From: Firmicutes bacterium UBA6811
GTDB lineage: Bacteria; Bacillota; SHA-98; UBA4971
Direction: 5' to 3'
Length of the DNA: 20,970 nt
Assembly (NCBI GenBank): GCA_002452295.1
Contig: DKEX01000134.1
Location: 1 to 20,970 of the forward strand
Shown piece after piece: positions 13,104 through 20,377 of this stretch (position 1 is the first letter of the stretch; each line of letters starts with the position of its first letter). A program made the position numbers and the translations under genes. The notes below the pieces were generated by a model that was not told the origin of the DNA, made no database searches, and saw only the letters and a program-made list of their open reading frames with translations.

Positions 13104-13946
13104 ATGGACCTGACCACTCTTCTCGGAATCGTTATCGGGGTCACTCTTGTTGGCACGGCCATCCAGCTCGGAGGGTCGGTGCGCAGCTTCATAGACATAC
13201 CGTCAGTGATGATCACGATCGGGGGCACCATAGCTTCCACGCTGATCAGCTTTCGCGTGGACGACATCAGGAATGTGCTCCGCGTGACGAGGATCGCCTT
13301 CACGCGCCGACCCCCGCAGCTCGCGTCCACCATCACGCAGATTATATCCCTGGCTGAGCTTGCGCGGCGCGAGGGGCTGCTCGCGCTCGACAATAGTCTC
13401 GACAAGGTCAAGGACGACTTTCTCAGGCACGGCCTGCAGCTTGTGGTCGATGGCGTCGATGCCACGGTAATTCGGGAGATCCTCGAAACAGATCTCGAGG
13501 CCATCGAGGACCGTCACAAGATGGGAAGGAAGCTGTTCGACCAGATGGCGCTCTTCTCGCCGGCGTTCGGGATGATCGGCACCTTGATCGGGCTCATTCA
13601 GATGCTGCGGAATATAAACAACCCGAGCGCCATCGGGCCCGGCATGGCGGTGGCCCTCGTCACCACATTCTACGGAGCGCTTCTTGCATATCTCGTGTTC
13701 ATCCCGATCTCCGGCAAGCTTGCGGTGCGAGCGTCCGAGGAGGCCCTGGAGAAGGAGATCCTCATTGAAGGCGTCCTTGCGATTCAATCCGGAGACAACC
13801 CGAGGATTGTCGAGGAGAAGCTCAGGGCGTTTCTTCCACCCTCCGTGCGCACGAGGGTGGCTTATAAGAAGGGAGCGGGGGCGGCCGGGGCCGCGTCCGC
13901 CACGACCGCTGCAACTGCGAAGGAAACGGCTGGTGCCAGGACATGA
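13104..13946 (+). CDS. motA: Flagellar motor stator protein MotA
   Basis: The 280-residue product has the MotA pattern of four membrane helices: two near the N-terminus (about residues 3-22 and 32-50), a large cytoplasmic domain with the charged ARREG segment (about 87-91) that interacts with FliG, and the pair around SPAFGMIGTLIGLI and ALVTTFYGALLAYLVFIPI. MotA surrounds MotB and conducts the coupling ion. The last 25 residues are an Ala/Gly/Thr-rich low-complexity tail beyond the usual family end. It overlaps motB by 4 nt (ATGA), indicating coupled translation. The coupling ion cannot be decided from sequence reading alone. Confidence 0.96.
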   Translation: MDLTTLLGIVIGVTLVGTAIQLGGSVRSFIDIPSVMITIGGTIASTLISFRVDDIRNVLRVTRIAFTRRPPQLASTITQIISLAELARREGLLALDNSLDKVKDDFLRHGLQLVVDGVDATVIREILETDLEAIEDRHKMGRKLFDQMALFSPAFGMIGTLIGLIQMLRNINNPSAIGPGMAVALVTTFYGALLAYLVFIPISGKLAVRASEEALEKEILIEGVLAIQSGDNPRIVEEKLRAFLPPSVRTRVAYKKGAGAAGAASATTAATAKETAGART

Positions 13947-14692
13947 GACGAAGGAGACGAGACGACGACCCGTCCGGGTCCGCGTCGTGGATAACGTCAT
14001 ACGCCGATATGACTCAGCTATTGCTGACATTCTTCGTGCTCCTGTTCGCGTTCTCGTCCGTAGACGCGATCAAGTTCCGGCAGGCGGTCATATCGCTTCA
14101 AGGGGCTCTTGGCGTCCTCACCGGCGGGCCTCAGCTTCTAAACCCGGGTGAGATGCCGGTGCCGAAGCCTCCGACCGACTTTCGGCCGTCGGGCAAGTCC
14201 GAGATGGAGCTCGAGGGGGTCATGCAGGAGTTTTCGTCCTTCCTGAAGGACCAGGCGCTCGCAAGCGACGTCCACCTCGAGATGACGGAGCGGGGCCTTG
14301 TGGTGAGCTTCATGGACAAGGTCCTCTTCGATCTCGGCCAGTCAGACCTGCGCCCCGAGGCACGCCGGGTGCTCTCGGAGGTGGCTGTCATCCTCGGAGA
14401 GATCCCGAACGACATCAGGATCGAGGGGCACACGTGCGACCTGCCCATACGAACGCCCAAGTTCCCCTCGAACTGGGAGCTATCGACGTCGAGGGCGTGC
14501 ACCGTGCTGAGATACTTCATCGAGACCGCACGCCTCGCCCCGGACAGGTTCACCGCCATGGGCTACGGTGAATACAGGCCGAAGGTCCCCAACACGACCG
14601 AGGTGAACCGGGCCCTCAACCGCAGGGTGGACGTGGTCATCTTGAAGGAAAAGGAGAAGCTGATGCTTCCGGGCGAGGCCAGCGAAGAATAG
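13943..14692 (+). CDS. motB: Flagellar motor stator protein MotB
   Basis: The 249-residue product has a basic N-terminus (MRRRRR), a single membrane helix (about residues 16-38) with the essential ion-binding aspartate in SYAD (D22), a plug/linker region, and an OmpA-like peptidoglycan-binding domain (about 110-235; IEGHTCDLPI, NWELSTSRACTVLRYF, and NRALNRRVDVVI). MotB anchors the stator to the wall. The start ATG overlaps the motA stop. The order of motA and motB between flbD and fliL occurs in several clostridial flagellar operons. TAG is at 14690-14692, and the fliL SD overlaps it. Confidence 0.96.
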   Translation: MRRRRRDDDPSGSASWITSYADMTQLLLTFFVLLFAFSSVDAIKFRQAVISLQGALGVLTGGPQLLNPGEMPVPKPPTDFRPSGKSEMELEGVMQEFSSFLKDQALASDVHLEMTERGLVVSFMDKVLFDLGQSDLRPEARRVLSEVAVILGEIPNDIRIEGHTCDLPIRTPKFPSNWELSTSRACTVLRYFIETARLAPDRFTAMGYGEYRPKVPNTTEVNRALNRRVDVVILKEKEKLMLPGEASEE

Positions 14693-14702
14693 GAGGATCA
14701 GC

Positions 14703-15470
14703 TTGCCAACAGGAATCTCGCGATATCAACGAGCAGGGACCACTTCAACGACACCGGGCGGCGCGGCCGGCCGCAAGCCTCCGGCTGCGGCAGGCAAGGT
14801 TGACGCGGGGAGGGCCGCCCCCGGGGTGGCGATGCCCGGGGTGGCGCCCGGGGCGACGCCCGGAACGGCGGCAGCGGGCCAGGAGCGACCCTCGCCTTCT
14901 GTTTCTGGAAGAGAAGGCTGGGAGGTGCCCGAGCGGCCTCGGACCGTCATGTCGGCCGGGGACCTCCGCGACATGCAGAAGCAGCAGGGCGGGGCGGCGA
15001 GGCGCAGGCGCAGGGTGCCGCCGATGCTGCTTGTCGCATGCCTGGCTTTTTGTCTTGTGGTGGGTGGCGGGGCGGTGCTTTACACCCGGAGCCTGTCGGG
15101 CCGGAACGGGGATCATGCCGGCGGCGCGGGCGTGCAGAAGCCGCTGGCGAAGCCTGGCCCCATCTACTCGTTTGAGCCTTTCATCGTCAACGTGGCCGGC
15201 ACCGACGGCAAGCGCTACCTCAAGGTGACCATCAGCGCCGAGTGCGTTAACAGGAAGGCCAGCGGTGACATCGCCACCGCAGAGTACAGGGTCAGGGACG
15301 CCATTCTCCAGGTGCTGTCAGCACAGGGCCTGGAGGACCTCTCCGATGTGTCGAAGCGGGACATGATCCGACGCCAGGTGGCGGACGCCATCGAGCGGGC
15401 GGTCGCCCCCGGAGGGAAGGGACCGGCTCGCGTGAAGGGTGTTTACTTCCTCGAATTCGTCATTCAGTGA
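14703..15470 (+). CDS. fliL: Flagellar basal-body associated protein FliL with a long N-terminal extension
   Basis: The 255-residue product has an uncommon 105-residue cytoplasmic extension, rich in Pro, Gly and Ala and containing PGxA repeats. It then has RRRRR (100-104), one membrane helix (about 106-127) and a periplasmic FliL domain (YSFEPFIVNVAGTDGKRYLKVTISAECV, and RDAILQVLSAQGLEDLS), ending in VYFLEFVIQ. Typical FliL proteins have about 140-180 residues. FliL encircles the stator and supports its activity. TTG 14703 is the start, with AGGAGG (14691-14696) 6 nt upstream; no other start candidate has such spacing. The long extension is real if this start is used. Confidence 0.93.
   Translation: MPTGISRYQRAGTTSTTPGGAAGRKPPAAAGKVDAGRAAPGVAMPGVAPGATPGTAAAGQERPSPSVSGREGWEVPERPRTVMSAGDLRDMQKQQGGAARRRRRVPPMLLVACLAFCLVVGGGAVLYTRSLSGRNGDHAGGAGVQKPLAKPGPIYSFEPFIVNVAGTDGKRYLKVTISAECVNRKASGDIATAEYRVRDAILQVLSAQGLEDLSDVSKRDMIRRQVADAIERAVAPGGKGPARVKGVYFLEFVIQ
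14820..14870 (+). repeat. 12-bp tandem repeats encoding PGxA in fliL
   Basis: Four units of about 12 bp: CCCGGGGTGGCG (14820-14831), an ATG codon, then CCCGGGGTGGCG (14835-14846), CCCGGGGCGACG (14847-14858) and CCCGGAACGGCG (14859-14870). They encode PGVA-M-PGVA-PGAT-PGTA in the cytoplasmic extension of FliL. The first two copies are identical. In-frame slippage could alter copy number. Confidence 0.75.
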
Positions 15471-15485
15471 CGTGGAGGCGGGACC

Positions 15486-16481
15486 TTGGACGAGATCCTT
15501 TCGCAGGAAGAGATAAACGCGCTCCTGTCGTCGTTCGCAAAGCAGGAAGAGCAGCGCGCCGCAAAGGGCCAGAGCCAAGAGGCGAAGCAGGTAAGGCCGT
15601 ACGATTTCCGTCGGCCCGACAAGCTCTCGAAGGACCAGCTTCGCACCATCGAGATGATCCACGAAACATTCGCCAGGTCCCTCTCGACGTGGATGTCCTC
15701 GTACCTGAGGATGCCGGTGAGAGCGACGCTGGCATCGTGCGGGCAGCTCTCTTTCGACGAGTTCTCGTCATCCCTGCCGGCACCGAGTGCAATCGCGGTC
15801 TTCAACATGAGTCCGCCTGACGGTGAGGCCATCCTGGCGCTGGACCCGCCTCTTGCCTTCGCCATGCTCGACAGGGTGCTGGGGGGTCCAGGGCAGGCCA
15901 GGGGGAAACCCCGCGAGCTTACCGACATCGAACAGCAGCTCATGCGGGACCTCGTGGCGAAGGTGCTGGAGATACTGGCGCACGCCTGGGCCGATGTGGC
16001 GGCCTTCTCGGCGCGCCTCGTGAACATGGTCGCAGGCCCCCAGTTTGCACAGATCACGGCCGAGACCGAAACGGTTGGGGCCGTATCGCTCCAGGTTACG
16101 TTCGGCGAGGCCGCAGGCAACGCAAGTTTCTGCTTCCCGTATCCCCTCCTGCAGCCTGTGCTGCCGAGGCTCGCCGCCACGCGGTGGTTCAAAAGGCAGG
16201 CCGGGCGGGCGGGCGATGCCGGGCCGACCGAGGCCATCAGGCATCGCATCTCCGCCGTAAAGGTGCCTGTCAGCGTGGAACTCGGGCAGGCCAGCGTCAT
16301 GGTGGGCGACTTTCTCGACCTTGCGCCGGGGGACATCATCAGGCTCGAGTCGATGCGCGGGGAGGACCTCGTGGTGCGCGTCGGGGGCGGGCCGAAGTTC
16401 CTTGGGCGGCCCGGGGTGATCGGGAAGAGGCTTGCGTTTCAGGTGTCGCGCGTGTTGCACGACAGGGGAGGGATGTTGTGA
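15486..16481 (+). CDS. fliM: Flagellar motor switch protein FliM
   Basis: The 331-residue product starts MDEILSQEEINALLSS, whose LSQEEINALL core is the CheY-P-binding motif of FliM. The middle CheC-like domain follows (about residues 45-230; RPYDFRRPDKLSKDQLRTIEMIHETFARS, LLDRVLGG-type region, LTDIEQQLM). The C-terminal SpoA domain is about residues 250-325 (VPVSVELGQASVMVGDFLDLAPGD as separate short segments). FliM links FliG and FliN in the C ring and receives the chemotaxis signal. TTG 15486 has GGAGG (15474-15478) 7 nt upstream. The presence of the CheY site implies chemotaxis genes elsewhere in the genome. Confidence 0.97.
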   Translation: MDEILSQEEINALLSSFAKQEEQRAAKGQSQEAKQVRPYDFRRPDKLSKDQLRTIEMIHETFARSLSTWMSSYLRMPVRATLASCGQLSFDEFSSSLPAPSAIAVFNMSPPDGEAILALDPPLAFAMLDRVLGGPGQARGKPRELTDIEQQLMRDLVAKVLEILAHAWADVAAFSARLVNMVAGPQFAQITAETETVGAVSLQVTFGEAAGNASFCFPYPLLQPVLPRLAATRWFKRQAGRAGDAGPTEAIRHRISAVKVPVSVELGQASVMVGDFLDLAPGDIIRLESMRGEDLVVRVGGGPKFLGRPGVIGKRLAFQVSRVLHDRGGML

Positions 16482-16921
16482 TGACTGATGAGCCACTTTC
16501 GCCGGGCATGGGAACGGCGGCCGAGCCAGGTGGAGGAGACCTGCCTGGAGATGATGCTGGGCCTGCCCTGGCCGCCGAGGAATCCAGGCGCAGCCTCGAG
16601 AGGGCCTTTGAGAAGGCGGAGTTCGCGCCGTTCGGGGAGAAGCCCCGCCAGGGCGGACACAGCAACATCGACCTCTTGCTTGACGTGCCCCTGCCCATCA
16701 CGGTGGAGCTCGGGCGGACGGACATGACCATCCGCGACATCCTCGACCTGGGCCCGGGCTCCGTTGTGGAGCTGAACAGGGTGGCCGGCGAGCCGGTGGA
16801 CATCCTCGTCAACGGCAAGCTCGTGGCCAGGGGGGAAGTGGTGGTCATCGACGAGAACTTCGGTGTTCGCGTGGTGGACATAGTGACCCCGGCCGAGAGG
16901 CTCGGCGGCGCGAAGGGCTAA
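16481..16921 (+). CDS. fliN: Flagellar motor switch protein FliN
   Basis: The 146-residue product has a variable acidic N-terminus (about residues 1-60) and a C-terminal SpoA/FliN domain: IDLLLDVPLPITVELGRTDM, then ILDLGPGSVVELNRVAGEPVDILVNGKLVARGEVVVIDENFGVRV. FliN forms the base of the C ring and binds FliH. It lacks the CheC-like phosphatase repeats of FliY, the form found in many Bacillota. ATG 16481 shares one base with the fliM stop (TGATG), so the genes are translationally coupled, with GGGGAGGG (16465-16472) upstream. Confidence 0.95.
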   Translation: MTDEPLSPGMGTAAEPGGGDLPGDDAGPALAAEESRRSLERAFEKAEFAPFGEKPRQGGHSNIDLLLDVPLPITVELGRTDMTIRDILDLGPGSVVELNRVAGEPVDILVNGKLVARGEVVVIDENFGVRVVDIVTPAERLGGAKG

Positions 16922-16928
16922 AAAGGGG

Positions 16929-17348
16929 ATGGTGGGCGTGGTGGACCCGGTCGTGACGGGCATCCGGCTCGTGGTGGGCCTTGCCATAGTTGTTGTTCTG
17001 ATATACCTCACGGGAATGGCCCTCCGGGCGCTGCAGCGCAGGAGAACTGGTACGCGCGCCAGGCCCGCCATCGAGCTGCGCGAATCTCTCACGCTTGGCC
17101 CAGGCAGGGCGCTGCACCTCGTGCGAGTGGCGGACAGGTTCGTTGTGGTGGGAGCCACGAGCACGCACATCACCATGCTTGCAGAGGTCGACGCGGGGTC
17201 CGTGGAGGGCACGGAGCACGAGGAGGAGCCCCTCCAGGCGGCGCCGGAGGAAAGGCGGAGGTTCGACGAGATCCTGGACGCGTACACGCGCAGGTTCGAG
17301 GATGACAGGCCCCGGGGAGAGGACACGGATGAGGACGGCCAGGTGTAA
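16929..17348 (+). CDS. fliO: Flagellar biosynthetic protein FliO
   Basis: The 139-residue product has one N-terminal membrane helix (about residues 10-32, GIRLVVGLAIVVVLIYLTGMA) and a cytoplasmic domain with the FliO/FliZ pattern IELRESLTLGPGRALHLVRVADRFVVVGAT (about 48-80), followed by an acidic, charged tail. FliO is a chaperone for assembly of the FliP ring. The position directly before fliP supports the call. The ATG at 16929 abuts the purine stretch AAAAGGGG, so GTG 16932 or 16938 may be the real start. The 3' end overlaps the possible fliP start by 20 nt. Confidence 0.9.
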   Translation: MVGVVDPVVTGIRLVVGLAIVVVLIYLTGMALRALQRRRTGTRARPAIELRESLTLGPGRALHLVRVADRFVVVGATSTHITMLAEVDAGSVEGTEHEEEPLQAAPEERRRFDEILDAYTRRFEDDRPRGEDTDEDGQV

Positions 17349-18195
17349 CGGGTGTAAAAGGAGAAGGGACCGGAGGATCGCGGCCATGGCGGCGGGCCTG
17401 ATGGTGGCGGTGCTGGTGGCCTTCTGGCTACCGTGCGCGCCGGTCGGCGGAGATGTGGCACACGCTCAGGCGCCCGCCCGGGTCCAGGCTCCGGCGGCCC
17501 CTGGCGGCGCGGGGGTGTTGCCTCTCCCGAGGATCGACATCGGGGTGGAGCCCGCCAGAAGCCCGCAGGACGTCTCGACGTCCCTGCAGATCCTGGCGCT
17601 GCTCACCGTGCTGACCCTTGCGCCGGCGATACTCATCATGCTCACTTCGTTCACGAGGATCGTGATAGTGCTCTCGTTCGTCCGGAGCGCCCTCGGCTCC
17701 CAGCAGGTGCCCCCGAACCAGGTGCTCATCGGCCTTGCACTTTTTCTTACGTTCTTCGTGATGGCGCCGGCCCTGGGCACAGCGAACGAACAGGCCTTGC
17801 AGCCGTACCTGCGCGGCGAGATCTCGCAGCAGGCGGCGCTCGACGAGGCGGCCGTCCCGTTCCGGGAGTTCATGTTGAAGCAAACGCGTGAAAGCGACCT
17901 TGCCCTCTTCACCGCGCTTGCGAAGGCGAAGAGGCCCGCAAATCCAAAAGAGGTGCCGATGCTCGTGCTCATTCCGGCGTTCGCCATCAGCGAGCTCAAG
18001 ACGGCGTTCGAGATCGGGTTCGTGATCTACGTGCCGTTTCTCGTCATCGACATGGTCGTGGCGAGCGTGCTCATGTCCATGGGCATGCTGATGCTGCCGC
18101 CGGTGATGATCTCACTGCCTTTCAAGTTGCTGCTATTCGTGATGGTGGACGGGTGGAACCTTGTCATCGGATCGCTTCTTCAAAGTTTCCACTGA
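17329..18195 (+). CDS. fliP: Flagellar export gate protein FliP
   Basis: The 288-residue product has an N-terminal signal peptide (basic RRRDRR region, hydrophobic core, AHA-QA likely cleavage site), then the FliP core with PAILIMLTSFTRIVIVLSFVR, a second helix (LIGLALFLTFFVMAP), and the C-terminal pair beginning LIPAFAISELKTAFEIGF and ending LMLPPVMISLPFKLLLF. FliP forms a pentamer at the heart of the export gate. ATG 17329 has GGGGAGAGG upstream and keeps the basic signal-peptide region. ATG 17386, with GGAGG 9 nt upstream and no overlap with fliO, is a serious alternative that would lose that region. Confidence 0.96.
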   Translation: MRTARCNGCKRRRDRRIAAMAAGLMVAVLVAFWLPCAPVGGDVAHAQAPARVQAPAAPGGAGVLPLPRIDIGVEPARSPQDVSTSLQILALLTVLTLAPAILIMLTSFTRIVIVLSFVRSALGSQQVPPNQVLIGLALFLTFFVMAPALGTANEQALQPYLRGEISQQAALDEAAVPFREFMLKQTRESDLALFTALAKAKRPANPKEVPMLVLIPAFAISELKTAFEIGFVIYVPFLVIDMVVASVLMSMGMLMLPPVMISLPFKLLLFVMVDGWNLVIGSLLQSFH

Positions 18196-18220
18196 TGGCT
18201 TCGGTGCGAGGTGAGCGGGA

Positions 18221-18490
18221 GTGACGGAAGCGGTTGTAGCAGGCATCGGACAGCGCGCCATATTCGTGACACTGGAGCTTGCCGCCCCGGTGCTCGTGTT
18301 CGCGCTGGTGGCAGGCCTCGTCGTCAGCGTGCTCCAGGCTATGACGCAGGTCCAGGAGATGACCCTCGTGCTTGTGCCCAAGATCCTGGCGGTCATCCTG
18401 GCGCTCGTGCTATTCGGTCCGTGGATGGGCCGGACGCTCGTGGAGTTTGCGCGAGACCTGTTCTCGAGCCTTCCGAACTACGTGCTGTAG
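18221..18490 (+). CDS. fliQ: Flagellar export gate protein FliQ
   Basis: The 89-residue product has two membrane helices (about residues 17-38, ELAAPVLVFALVAGLVVSVLQ without its last residues, and 50-70, LVPKILAVILALVLFGPW) and the conserved loop ATQ-like AMTQVQEMTLVLVPK. Four FliQ copies pack round the FliP/FliR core. Length is exactly typical. GTG 18221 follows GAGGTG (18208-18213) at 7 nt. It ends 15 nt before fliR. Confidence 0.96.
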   Translation: MTEAVVAGIGQRAIFVTLELAAPVLVFALVAGLVVSVLQAMTQVQEMTLVLVPKILAVILALVLFGPWMGRTLVEFARDLFSSLPNYVL

Positions 18491-18505
18491 GGGGCGGACG
18501 TTCTG

Positions 18506-19285
18506 GTGGGTTTTGTCGACGCGGCGCTTACAAACGTGCAGACCTACCTCCTGGTGCTCGCGAGGATAGGCGGCATGTTCGGGTTCGCCCCGGTGTTCGG
18601 GAGCCACAACGTGCCGCTCCAGGTGAAGGCCGGCATATCCATGGTGCTCGCGCTGGTGGTCTTCCCGCTGGTGCAGGCGCCCGCGGGGGGGTACCCGGGT
18701 GAGGTCGTCCCCTACGCCGTGTGCGTGGGGCGCGAGATCCTGGTCGGCGTCATCATTGGTTACGTGGCCGCGCTCTTCCTGGTGGCGGTGCAGCTTGCAG
18801 GGCAGCTTGTGGACATCCAGATCGGGTTCGGCCTTGTGAACGTGGTGGACCCGGTGGCCAACAGGCAGGTGACGGTCATAGGCCAGTTCCAGTACCTCCT
18901 GGCCATGCTGCTGTTCCTCGTGTTCAACGGCCACCACATGGTGCTGCTGGGCCTCGTGGAGAGCTACGGGGTGGTGCCCATCTCGGGGTTCACCCTCGCC
19001 GGAAAGCTCCAGGCCGGGGTGGTGAGGCTGTTCTGCAACACCGTGGTCGTCGCGTTCAAGATCGCGGCGCCGGTCACGTGCACCCTCCTCCTCGCGGACG
19101 TGATCATGGCGGTACTCGCCAGGACGGTGCCGCAGATGAACATCTTCATAGTGGGTTTCCCCCTGAAGATCGGGGTGGGCCTGCTGACCCTCGTGATAGC
19201 GCTTCCGCTGTTCGTGCTCATTCTCCGGGGAACGTTCAGCGGGCTTGAACGGGACATCCTTGCCGTGTTCGGGGGTGTGAGGTAA
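18506..19285 (+). CDS. fliR: Flagellar export gate protein FliR
   Basis: The 259-residue product is a multi-pass membrane protein with the FliR features LARIGGMFGFAPVFGSHNVP (residues 19-38), a conserved REILVGVIIGYVAALFL helix, and GQLVDIQIGFGLVNVVDPV near residue 100. FliR joins FliP as a single copy to complete the export gate. GTG 18506 has GGGGCGGA (18491-18498) 7 nt upstream. Length and gene order (fliQ, fliR, flhB) are standard. Confidence 0.96.
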   Translation: MGFVDAALTNVQTYLLVLARIGGMFGFAPVFGSHNVPLQVKAGISMVLALVVFPLVQAPAGGYPGEVVPYAVCVGREILVGVIIGYVAALFLVAVQLAGQLVDIQIGFGLVNVVDPVANRQVTVIGQFQYLLAMLLFLVFNGHHMVLLGLVESYGVVPISGFTLAGKLQAGVVRLFCNTVVVAFKIAAPVTCTLLLADVIMAVLARTVPQMNIFIVGFPLKIGVGLLTLVIALPLFVLILRGTFSGLERDILAVFGGVR

Positions 19286-19288
19286 CCG

Positions 19289-20368
19289 GTGCCGCGCGAC
19301 GACCGCACAGAGGCAGCAACACCGAAACGACGCCAGGAAGCGCGTAGACGTGGGCAAGTCGTAAGGAGCATGGAGGTGAACTCCGCCACGATCCTCCTTG
19401 CGACGCTCTGGGCCCTTGGCGTGTTGGGCGGGCTGATGTACACCGGCCTCGGACATTTCATGAGAAGCCTCCTTGGCGGCGCGCTGGCCCACCCGGACCT
19501 TTCATCCCAGGGGCTGCAGGTGCTCGGGATGAACGTTCTTCTGGTGGTCGGGAGGGCCGCAGGGCCGGTCATCGCCACCAGCTTCGTCGCGGGGCTTGTC
19601 ACGAACCTCGCCCAGGTGGGGCTGGTGCTCTCCGCTGAGCCGCTCGCTCCACGTCTATCGAGGATCGATCCTGCGGCGGGGATGGCGAGGCTCTTCTCGG
19701 GACGGGCGTTCGCGGAGCTCCTCAAGTCGTGTGCCAAGGTCATTATCATCGGATACTACGGCTACGTAACGCTGCGACAGGACTACCCGCTGCTCGTTGC
19801 GACCGGCGCCATGGAGCCGGGGCAGATCCTTGCCACCGTCGGGAGCCTCGCGCTGCGGCTGGGGTTTCGCGTGGGCATAGCCCTGGCGGTGCTGGCAGCC
19901 CTGGATTACGCGTACCAGAGGTGGGAGTTCGAGAAGAGCATCAGGATGACGAAGCAGGAGGTAAAGGAGGAACTGCGGCAGACCGAAGGGGACCCGCTGC
20001 TCCGTGCGAGGATCCGCGCGAGGCAGCGGCAGATAGCCATGCACAGGATGATGGAGGATGTGCCGAAGGCCGACGTTGTGGTGACCAACCCAGTGCACCT
20101 CGCCGTGGCACTGAAGTACGACCCCGCCACGATGAAGGCGCCGAAGGTCGTGGCCAAGGGCGCAAGGCTCCTCGCCCAGAGGATCCGGGAGCTGGCAGCT
20201 CGGCACAACATCCCCATCGTCGAGAACAAGCCCCTCGCCCAGGCGCTGTACAAGGCGGCAGACGTGGGCCGCGAGATCCCCGCGCACCTCTACAAGGCGG
20301 TCGCTGAGATTCTCGCGTACGTCTATTACCTCGACAGAAGAGCCGGGCGTGGCAGCAAGTGGAGGTGA
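19289..20368 (+). CDS. flhB: Flagellar export substrate-switch protein FlhB, with NPVH cleavage motif
   Basis: The 359-residue product starts RTEAATPKRRQEARRRGQV, the typical FlhB N-terminus, has four membrane helices (about residues 30-215), and a cytoplasmic domain (MTKQEVKEELRQTEGDP). FlhB cleaves itself between Asn and Pro of an NPTH motif; here the motif reads NPVH (N267-P268-V269-H270). Downstream VALKYDPATMKAPKVVAKG and PIVENKPLAQALY are conserved. After the FliK signal, processed FlhB switches export from hook to filament proteins. GTG 19289 follows GGGGGTGTGAGG at a normal distance and lies 3 nt after the fliR stop. Confidence 0.97.
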   Translation: MPRDDRTEAATPKRRQEARRRGQVVRSMEVNSATILLATLWALGVLGGLMYTGLGHFMRSLLGGALAHPDLSSQGLQVLGMNVLLVVGRAAGPVIATSFVAGLVTNLAQVGLVLSAEPLAPRLSRIDPAAGMARLFSGRAFAELLKSCAKVIIIGYYGYVTLRQDYPLLVATGAMEPGQILATVGSLALRLGFRVGIALAVLAALDYAYQRWEFEKSIRMTKQEVKEELRQTEGDPLLRARIRARQRQIAMHRMMEDVPKADVVVTNPVHLAVALKYDPATMKAPKVVAKGARLLAQRIRELAARHNIPIVENKPLAQALYKAADVGREIPAHLYKAVAEILAYVYYLDRRAGRGSKWR

Positions 20369-20377
20369 CGAGCGTAA

